Assembly (NCBI GenBank): GCA_017613855.1
Contig: JAGACY010000442.1
Coordinates: 1 to 6,645 of the forward strand
Direction: 5' to 3'
DNA: 6,645 nucleotides
Source of the DNA: Pseudomonadota bacterium
GTDB taxonomy: Bacteria > Myxococcota > Bradymonadia > UBA4248
A program made the position numbers and the translations under genes. Each line of letters opens with the position of its first letter. The stretch's first letter is position 1. Positions 1-5,264 of the stretch are shown piece by piece. A model generated the notes under the pieces. It had not been told where the DNA came from and made no database searches. It saw nothing but the letters and a program-made list of their open reading frames with translations.

Positions 1-1
1 A

Positions 2-22
2 ATTATCCATTATTAATTAATC
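2..22. repeat. Degenerate heptamer array overlapping the 3' end of the PFOR-like gene
   Basis: ATTATCC, ATTATTA, ATTAATC: three imperfect 7-bp units running from the window edge through the TAA stop (13-15) into the last two codons. The register and AATT-rich core resemble the clearer arrays elsewhere in the window. It is short and AT-rich, so chance cannot be excluded. Confidence 0.4.
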
Positions 23-3000
23 ACAATGCATCCTGCCGGACAGGCGTCAGCAGCTTCCTGACATTCCTCGCAAGTGGCATCTTCGCGAATAATAATGGCC
101 TGGCCATCGTCATTGAACCCAAAGGTTTTGTCGTCTATACCGACGCAGGCACCGCAGCTCAGGCATTTGGATGAATCGATATGAGGTTTTTTGGGGGCTG
201 CCGGCTCGACAGGATGAAGTGCGGCTTCGGGAATGACAGGCGTTTGGGATAATGGCTCGTGAGCCGTGGGAGTGGTGAGGGCAATTTGAACCGGCGCATC
301 TCCTGCCAGCCCTTCGATATAGGCGGTTTCGTCGCGCATGGCCTCGTTTTGATCCACGTCGGAATCCATTTCATTGTCAAGTCCAACCCGGATTTGATTT
401 AAACATTGTGATAGGGTCTCTTCCACGTGGCACAATGTTTCATGCGAGAAATCGAGTTTTTCCCGGAGATCGTCAATGGTTCGCTGCGATGCTTCGAGCG
501 CCACTGCATGCTGAGATTCGCGGACTTCGTGGGCCAGCTGCAGCTGTGCCTGGGTGCTCATCGAAAGTTCACGAAGGGTTTTCCAGCGCTGCATGCGATC
601 GATACAGGCATTGGCGACATCGCGTGTCATGATGCATTTGCGAAGATTCGAGTCGACGACGCCCCAGATAAACGGAATTTGAGGCTTGTCAAATGTCGGA
701 TTTTTAAGAAAATCACCGATTTCGATGAGCTCGTCGTTCCAGGCTTCATTTGGCAAAATTCTAAAATACCGATGATATCCGGGCTGCAGTGCCAGTGCAT
801 GCGCAAACGTAAAAGAACTGGCCATTTTCTGTGTTTGTCCCTGCTCATCGACATACGAGAACTCACAATCCGGCCATAAACTGTCAATTTGTGGATTGCC
901 ATTGACATTGAATCGTTCGACGCGTGTTTCACCGATACTTGGGTCGTACTGGAACATCGGGGCTGTGCGGCCATAGTGTGCTGCTTCGAGCTGTACGCGC
1001 GCAGGAAGCCGCCATTCCCAGGTGGGGCAGGCCACAACTGCAATTGCCGGTCGCAGAATGCGGTTCATGCGTGAAAGGTTGGCCGCCAGATGTTCTGGAC
1101 GTGCCAAGGTCGTCTGAGTGACGAATGCCTCGCGATAGGCCGTAGCCAGATAGCTGAACCCGGGATCGTACCGCGTTTGGCCATGCGAATCATCGGCATT
1201 CATGGCTTTTGCGGTCGATTCAAAAACGAGGACATCAAGTGGTTTGCCTGATCGAATCAGTCTCGAAAGCGGCGTCAATTGCTCGTAAAGCCGGCCCGAT
1301 GTTTCGGCAATGCATATTACCGGCAGCAGGCGAAGCTCATCTTCGGAAAGATCCTGCCAGGTAAAATGTTCGAGAATATCCCCATGATAAGCCGGATCGA
1401 AAGCGTTGTCGATGTCGAGCCGGGCCATTCTCATGGCTTTAAAAGCCTCGATGTGCGTTTGGCTGATGGCATCAAACAATCCCGAGGCAATGGCAATGGG
1501 TTCATCATGGCACACTGTCTTGACGCGGTCATACGTCGTTTTGACCTGTATTTTGGGGGGATAGGCAAAGATGAGATCGTCCGAAGCATCGAGCGTTTTG
1601 AGGAATGATTCGAGCGTATGCAGCGATCCGTACATGCGTGCAATTCGCTCCGGATCATGCTGTACATGGCCGCGGTGCTGATGTTCAAGGTCGTGCGCAA
1701 TTTCTGCGGTGTTGAGCAATTCGAGGGCTGCCGGTCCAAAGGCATCGTTGAGTGCCGACTCGGAAGTGCCTATTGGGCCATAAGCATCATCGAGCCTGAG
1801 CGCTTCGCGGAGCAGTGTAATCAACCCGCGAATCTCAGCACGCACATCGCGCATGCGGCTTCTGCGGGCAGCACGGACGGCGAGTACATATAAATCGAGC
1901 AGAGTATGCGGATTGAGGCCGACGAGATGGCATTCCTTCGGAAGTGATGCAATGAATTCTTCAATGTTGGCGCACAATTCATTGCTGCATCCTGCATTTT
2001 GTGCTTCGAATAATCGGAGCGTTTTGGTGAGCAGTTCCTCGGCTAAAGTGATATGCAGCGAGGCATCCGCAGTTTTTTCGGCACATTTAATAAATGACCG
2101 CAATTCGCTTTGGAGGTCATGATTTTCCAGGAGATTGCCGAACTTTTGGTGCAATGCTGTATCGAGGCGCTGAGTCTGCAAAGTGGGATTGCCCGTGACA
2201 CGCGTGACGAGCAGCGGGTAATAATGTTCTTGTTCGAGCGATTCCAAATAATGATTGAGTGCCGCCGGTCGGATTGAAAGCCCTGGCAATGGGTGATGGT
2301 GCGCATCCGTCGATTGCCCGCGCACATAGAAATTGCGGATAATCGAACGCCATTCGGCTGATTCTGCGCGGTTCGGCTTGGCCGAAAGCATCCTGGGAAG
2401 ACTGATTTGCGGCGCAAAATAAGGATCAAATTTGACGCCGGTCTGAATCGTCCTGTCGACTTCCTTAAAGGAACTGCGACCGATTTCAATGCGTTTGTAG
2501 GCATCGGCGCTTAACAGGTGGTTATTCAGAATCTCGACAAAATTGAGCGGTTCCCTGCAAATCTTTTCGAACAGTCCAAGCAGGGCGCCATGGACGACAT
2601 ACGAACCATAGCGTTCTACGGTGCGGTATTCATCGAGCAGACTGCCGGCCAGCGAGTATGCTGTAATATGTTTTCGATCCATCCATTCGCGCATTTTCTG
2701 GGAAAAAAGCGGCCAGATGGAGGTTTCGTCGACACTTCGGCCAAGTACAAGAATGACGGCATTATCCGAGAGCTCGTCGAGTATGTCCTCGACTTCGAGT
2801 ACACCCGGATGCGACAAAAATAACAGGTCGATTGTTTTTGCAGGGATTTCGTAATGTTCCGTGCGATCTTTTTCGATGCCCAGTGCAGTGATGAGCGGAT
2901 GTCTGCACTGTGTCTGAAATGCCGAATATCCATTCATTTTGTCGAGATATGCGGCCAGATCGAACAGCAAACTGCGGCTCATTTGGCCACCTGGAACGGC

Positions 3001-3942
3001 ACCAATCACAAAAGACTGCGTTTCTGTATTCCGCGTCAATGATTCTTCAAACAGTCGCTCGGGGATGTTCAGCGTTTTAGCGAGTTTGGCAAAACGTCCC
3101 CCTAACTGCATGGGGATGTAGATGAGTGGGATGTCCAGATGATAGTCCGAAAGCAGTTCGTAGAGCAGGGAGCGCTGCGCAGACTGTTCGGGATAATCGT
3201 GTTCACCAAGAACGACGAGGCATTTCTGCGTTTTGATGCGTTCGGCAATCTCTGCTGTAGGATACGGTTTGATCAGCTTTATTACGAGGCTGCTCGCCGG
3301 AACGCCTTGCGACGTCAGCATTTGAACGAGCCTGGGGGCACTCTGGATATAACGCGTATCGGGAATGACACAGATGCCATCTTCACACAGATTATCCGCA
3401 TCAATCATGTTGAGTTTGATGTTAAACTTACGCGAGAAGTTCGCAAAAGCCGTTTTGACCGTTTGGATAATGACATTGTCGTCGACTGTTCCCCGTGGAT
3501 ATTCTTCGGCAATGGGGGCAATTTCGGCGATCATCTGAGAAGACGGCATGCGGGCACCCTGAATTTTCTGGGCATTGGCATCGTCAATTGAACAGAGCCC
3601 CGGAATCCCTAATTTTGCTGCAACATCGTGTGCAATCAGGCAGTGATAAATGGCTTCCTGGGCATTTGCTGCATGGAGCTCGAACGGAAAGCGGATATCC
3701 AGCGGGTCGGCAAGCATGAGCGTACGGTGATAGACGAGCGTGGCCGGCTTGGTCGGAACGAGATTCTCTATGTTGTTCGACTCATTGAGCAGCGCAGCAG
3801 CCCTCTGATGCAGCAAAGAAAAACCTTCGGCTTCGGAAATCGAATAACGAGCACCATTCTGACAAATCAGCGATTCGGTCAGGTTGATGAGCCTTTGTGC
3901 GCTTCGCACTATCCACTTGTCGAGCAGTTCTTTGGATTCCAT
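13..3942 (-). CDS. PFOR-derived multidomain protein, catalytic motifs eroded, with C-terminal ferredoxin domain
   Basis: A 1309-residue protein with the layout of single-chain pyruvate:ferredoxin oxidoreductase (recognised by eye; no search run). Residues 65-125 resemble the end of domain I (AANAQEAIYHCLIAHDVAAK), and the N-terminal part of that domain is shortened. Residues ~130-300 match domain II (VIKLIKPYP; LGGRF). Residues ~310-505 match the gamma-type domain III. Residues ~535-562 resemble the EKR linker. Residues ~565-790 are unrelated, probably helical sequence where PFOR carries its two-cluster ferredoxin. Residues ~865-1003 follow the TPP domain (LLPVICIAE...LDVLVFEST...ATAYREAFVTQ...FQYDP), but GDG and the Mg/TPP Asn segment are replaced. 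Residues ~1128-1186 look coiled-coil, ~1190-1253 are Pro/Ala-rich, and 1254-1309 form a 4Fe-4S domain. No signal peptide or membrane segment is seen, so it is probably cytoplasmic. ATG 3942 is the only plausible start (next Met is 76), but no Shine-Dalgarno is visible. 2-oxoacid oxidation seems unlikely; an electron-transfer or scaffold role is inferred. Confidence 0.75.
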   Translation of the reverse strand: MESKELLDKWIVRSAQRLINLTESLICQNGARYSISEAEGFSLLHQRAAALLNESNNIENLVPTKPATLVYHRTLMLADPLDIRFPFELHAANAQEAIYHCLIAHDVAAKLGIPGLCSIDDANAQKIQGARMPSSQMIAEIAPIAEEYPRGTVDDNVIIQTVKTAFANFSRKFNIKLNMIDADNLCEDGICVIPDTRYIQSAPRLVQMLTSQGVPASSLVIKLIKPYPTAEIAERIKTQKCLVVLGEHDYPEQSAQRSLLYELLSDYHLDIPLIYIPMQLGGRFAKLAKTLNIPERLFEESLTRNTETQSFVIGAVPGGQMSRSLLFDLAAYLDKMNGYSAFQTQCRHPLITALGIEKDRTEHYEIPAKTIDLLFLSHPGVLEVEDILDELSDNAVILVLGRSVDETSIWPLFSQKMREWMDRKHITAYSLAGSLLDEYRTVERYGSYVVHGALLGLFEKICREPLNFVEILNNHLLSADAYKRIEIGRSSFKEVDRTIQTGVKFDPYFAPQISLPRMLSAKPNRAESAEWRSIIRNFYVRGQSTDAHHHPLPGLSIRPAALNHYLESLEQEHYYPLLVTRVTGNPTLQTQRLDTALHQKFGNLLENHDLQSELRSFIKCAEKTADASLHITLAEELLTKTLRLFEAQNAGCSNELCANIEEFIASLPKECHLVGLNPHTLLDLYVLAVRAARRSRMRDVRAEIRGLITLLREALRLDDAYGPIGTSESALNDAFGPAALELLNTAEIAHDLEHQHRGHVQHDPERIARMYGSLHTLESFLKTLDASDDLIFAYPPKIQVKTTYDRVKTVCHDEPIAIASGLFDAISQTHIEAFKAMRMARLDIDNAFDPAYHGDILEHFTWQDLSEDELRLLPVICIAETSGRLYEQLTPLSRLIRSGKPLDVLVFESTAKAMNADDSHGQTRYDPGFSYLATAYREAFVTQTTLARPEHLAANLSRMNRILRPAIAVVACPTWEWRLPARVQLEAAHYGRTAPMFQYDPSIGETRVERFNVNGNPQIDSLWPDCEFSYVDEQGQTQKMASSFTFAHALALQPGYHRYFRILPNEAWNDELIEIGDFLKNPTFDKPQIPFIWGVVDSNLRKCIMTRDVANACIDRMQRWKTLRELSMSTQAQLQLAHEVRESQHAVALEASQRTIDDLREKLDFSHETLCHVEETLSQCLNQIRVGLDNEMDSDVDQNEAMRDETAYIEGLAGDAPVQIALTTPTAHEPLSQTPVIPEAALHPVEPAAPKKPHIDSSKCLSCGACVGIDDKTFGFNDDGQAIIIREDATCEECQEAADACPAGCIVIN
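16..183 (-). other. C-terminal single-cluster [4Fe-4S] ferredoxin domain of the PFOR-like protein
   Basis: Residues 1254-1309. C1260-x2-C1263-x2-C1266 is followed by a variable segment and then C1301-Pro. This is the ligand pattern of monocluster bacterial ferredoxins, where three ligands come from CxxCxxC and the fourth from a distant CP. The segment KTFGFNDDGQA fits the usual aromatic/acidic strand between them. Three additional cysteines (C1291, C1294, C1305) surround the CP ligand and are not needed for one cluster; they could allow a second site, a disulfide, or nothing. The domain is tethered by a Pro/Ala-rich linker after a coiled coil, so it should be mobile relative to the PFOR-like body. 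Cluster binding is inferred from the motif. Confidence 0.85.
1258..1311 (-). other. Eroded thiamine-diphosphate/Mg site in the PFOR-like protein
   Basis: In PFOR this part of the last catalytic domain reads approximately P-P-V-(L/W)-x-x-G-G-D-G-W-A-Y-D-I-G, and a later N-T-G-G-Q completes the Mg/TPP site. Here the matching stretch is LLPVICIAETSGRLYEQLTP (residues 872-891), followed after SGKPLDVLVFEST by AKAMNADDSHGQ. The hydrophobic strands flanking the site are preserved, while GDG has become ETS. The surrounding similarity makes the alignment fairly secure by eye. The CAGC-type proximal-cluster cysteines expected upstream are also absent. Classical TPP-dependent catalysis is therefore unlikely. 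Confidence 0.65.
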
Positions 3943-3950
3943 GATCGTCT

Positions 3951-3966
3951 GGGGTTGGGGTTGGGG
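3951..3966. repeat. Short GGGGTT/CCCCAA repeat at the start of the PFOR-like gene
   Basis: Three runs of four G separated by TT on the plus strand, so CCCCAA repeats in the leader RNA of the minus-strand gene, ending 9 nt before its ATG. It occupies the place where a Shine-Dalgarno would sit, and no purine-rich ribosome site is visible there. Three G-tracts are one short of an intramolecular quadruplex. It may be a simple-sequence tract with no function. Confidence 0.6.
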
Positions 3967-4015
3967 ATAGCAGAGAGCCGTATCACGACATATCTCTACA
4001 GTGGGTTAGAGTCAG

Positions 4016-4035
4016 AGACGTTCCATGGAACGTCT
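4016..4035. promoter_or_regulatory. Perfect 20-bp palindrome, candidate operator of the PFOR-like gene
   Basis: AGACGTTCCA followed directly by its exact reverse complement TGGAACGTCT, with no central spacer; the symmetry stops at both outer flanks (G at 4015, T at 4036). It lies about +10 to +29 from the predicted start of the minus-strand transcript, a typical position for a homodimeric repressor site. It could instead fold in the leader RNA, but a stem with no unpaired loop is less natural than a DNA operator. No regulator gene is in the window and I do not recognise the half-site. Confidence 0.6.
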
Positions 4036-4050
4036 TTACTGGGTGTTGTG

Positions 4051-4079
4051 ATTATACTCGTATTTCTTTTTTTTGTTAA
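4051..4079 (-). promoter_or_regulatory. Sigma70-type promoter of the PFOR-like gene
   Basis: Reading the minus strand, TTAACA (4079-4074) is followed by exactly 17 bp (4073-4057, containing an A-tract) and then a perfect TATAAT (4056-4051). This is 5/6 plus 6/6 against the housekeeping consensus at ideal spacing. The predicted start is an A at about 4044, giving a leader of roughly 100 nt before ATG 3942. No competing site of this quality was seen in the spacer. Confidence 0.8.
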
Positions 4080-4085
4080 GCGGCC

Positions 4086-4101
4086 TATCGCTGGCGCGAT
4101 A
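4086..4101. repeat. Hairpin with 6-bp stem and 4-nt loop
   Basis: TATCGC, loop TGGC, GCGATA: a perfect stem. It is the first of four consecutive palindromic units in this spacer. Its core (GCTGGCGC) recurs in the next hairpin at 4113-4120, so 4089-4109 and 4112-4132 read as a diverged direct repeat (14 of 21 positions equal). Confidence 0.5.
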
Positions 4102-4110
4102 CGGCACGCT

Positions 4111-4146
4111 TGGCTGGCGCTATTGCATACGCGCCAGCCAGTTTTT
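4111..4146 (+). terminator. Strong GC-rich hairpin followed by T5 (terminator-like, plus strand)
   Basis: TGGCTGGCGC (4111-4120) pairs perfectly with GCGCCAGCCA (4131-4140) across a 10-nt loop, and after one G comes T5 (4142-4146). This has the form of a rho-independent terminator on the plus strand. No plus-strand gene ends here, since the left gene runs the other way. It would act only on plus-strand transcription entering the spacer, for example antisense transcription of the left gene. Alternatively it is a palindromic repeat unit belonging with its neighbours and the T-run is chance. Confidence 0.5.
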
Positions 4147-4150
4147 GCGA

Positions 4151-4178
4151 GGCGTATTTGGCCGCAGGACAAATAGCC
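4151..4178. repeat. 28-bp palindromic repeat, copy 1 (REP-like)
   Basis: Identical to 4189-4216. Inside it GGC-TATTTG pairs with CAAATA-GCC, giving a 9-bp stem with a single bulged G and a 9-nt loop GCCGCAGGA. The unit-to-unit period is 38 bp with a 10-bp spacer. Size, internal symmetry and intergenic position fit a repetitive extragenic palindrome; genome-wide copy number cannot be seen here. Confidence 0.65.
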
Positions 4179-4188
4179 GAGCACGAAG

Positions 4189-4216
4189 GGCGTATTTGGC
4201 CGCAGGACAAATAGCC
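4189..4216. repeat. 28-bp palindromic repeat, copy 2 (REP-like)
   Basis: Exact 28/28 copy of 4151-4178 in the same orientation. The perfect identity of two adjacent non-coding copies suggests a recent duplication or continuing homogenisation. Confidence 0.65.
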
Positions 4217-4223
4217 CGAAAAC

Positions 4224-4337
4224 AATGCATAATGATGAATGCATAATGCATAATGGTATGAGCATCTCAAAAGGTTTTTAGATAATTCTGTTGGTTTTGC
4301 AAAATCATTGTGCATTGTGCATTCTGCATGATGAATT
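4224..4337 (+). repeat. Heptamer-repeat inverted element forming a long hairpin upstream of the kinase gene
   Basis: The left arm (4224-4255) is a period-7 array of AATGCAT-type units; the right arm (from 4306) is a period-7 array of CATTGTG/CATTCTG units. Positions 4237-4255 pair with 4306-4324 without a mismatch, using two U-G wobbles that exist only in plus-strand RNA. The stem continues outward to 4224/4337 with a few mismatches. The loop (4256-4305) is AT-rich and unremarkable. It resembles a small non-autonomous inverted-repeat element. If the kinase promoter lies upstream or inside, it would be part of the kinase mRNA leader. Confidence 0.6.
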
Positions 4338-4339
4338 AA

Positions 4340-4367
4340 TCAACAATATCATTAGTAGTTTTAATAT
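4340..4367 (+). promoter_or_regulatory. Weak candidate promoter for the kinase gene
   Basis: TCAACA (4340-4345), 16 bp, TAATAT (4362-4367): 4/6 and 4/6 against the housekeeping consensus. It lies 70-100 bp before the kinase start, just after the heptamer hairpin. It is the best I can find between the hairpin and the gene, but the match is poor and the AT-rich sequence makes chance matches likely. Confidence 0.25.
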
Positions 4368-4439
4368 GAAGTGTGGTAAAGAAATTGAGCGTTTGTCTTG
4401 GTGCAAACAGGGTGTTTATTTGAGGTTGTTTTTCGGATC

Positions 4440-5264
4440 ATGCTTCAGCGTTTTGGACAATTTCCAGGCTATACCGTAAGAGAATTGCTTGACTCGCCGC
4501 GTTACTATGAGCGCTATTTGGTGACGGTGGATGATAAGCCGGGTGAGTGGGCCGTAATTCGTGCACTGCGGCCGGAATTGAGTGCTGCTGCGGAGATCCG
4601 ATTGTTTTATCAGGACACCTGTCGTCGCGTTTCACGCGTTCAATTGAAAGGACTTGTACCGATTTTGGCAATCGGGATGGCGCGTTCCAATTCGATTTAT
4701 GCGGTCTATCCCTATTCAGGTGCGCATCTTTCTCTCGGCGAAATTTCGGCATTTATGCTCAAAGATCACAGAGATTTGCCGCCGCGCTATCGAACATCTA
4801 TTTTGCTCGATGCCGCCAAAACCCTCGAAAAAGCTTACGAACAGCAGCTTCACCATTTTTCGGTTCTCCCTTACAATATTCACATTACCCATGAGGGCGA
4901 TGTGAATGTGTTTGGTTTTGTCGAAGCCGCCATGCGGTGTCATTTCCATCTCGATTCGGAACTTAACGAAAAGTTTGATGCGCCTGAGTGGCGTCGTCAT
5001 CAGGAAATCGGGGTGGCAAGCGATATTTATGCAATTGGTGCGCTGCTTTATCAGGGAATTACAGGCGAATTTCAGCCCGATGAGTGGGAACCTCGCTGGA
5101 TGGGGATGATGGATGTCCTCAATCGGTCTAATATTCCCGGAGATTCGCTGACTTCTTTGCTCGAGTTTTTCCAGCATACACTTGCCGAAAGACCTTCACA
5201 GCGGATGAGTTCCTATACGCAGCTCGTTCATGCGCTTGAGCATTTGACCAACGAATTCGGTGGG
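4440..5264 (+). other. N-terminal pseudokinase domain
   Basis: Residues ~1-275 align with a complete kinase fold. Three essential residues are replaced: VAIK Lys to Arg41, HRD Asp to Ser141, DFG Asp to Gly159. The Gly-rich loop is LLDSPRYYER, with no glycine. Structural motifs (APE, subdomain IX Asp195, late Arg) are retained, so this looks like selection for fold without catalysis rather than decay. Loss of both the nucleotide Lys and the metal Asp suggests weak or no ATP binding. Confidence 0.85.

Noticed and set aside
408..3719. Plus-strand reading frames of 60-150 codons opposite the left gene
   Set aside because: All are mirror frames of the 1309-codon gene, with no ribosome sites and no recognisable domains.
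13..3942. Functional pyruvate:ferredoxin oxidoreductase (nifJ/por)
   Set aside because: GDG and the N-T-G-G-Q of the TPP/Mg site, the proximal CxxC and the internal dicluster ferredoxin are not present, and domain I is shortened; naming it a pyruvate oxidoreductase would overstate what is visible.
4016..4035. LexA/SOS box identity for the palindrome
   Set aside because: It has GTTC-N4-GAAC rather than the Gram-positive GAAC-N4-GTTC or the alphaproteobacterial direct repeat; no match to a box I know.
4151..4216. Two identical 28-bp repeats as a minimal CRISPR array
   Set aside because: The spacer is only 10 bp, there are just two copies, the repeats are embedded in other palindromes, and no cas-like gene is in the window.
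3996..4315. Short minus-strand reading frames across the spacer (76 and 89 codons)
   Set aside because: They run through palindromes and heptamer arrays, and their translations are repeat-derived (twice GYLSCGQIR); no start context.
4398..4439. Upstream TTG/GTG start extending the kinase by 13-14 residues
   Set aside because: The extension (MVQTGCLFEVVFRI) has no kinase similarity and no better ribosome site; ATG 4440 fits the domain start. Not fully excluded because the site for ATG 4440 is also weak.
4366..4479. 37-codon upstream reading frame (MKCGKEIERLSW...) overlapping the kinase start in another frame, as a leader peptide
   Set aside because: No ribosome site, no attenuator-like codon run and no sign of conservation; most likely chance.
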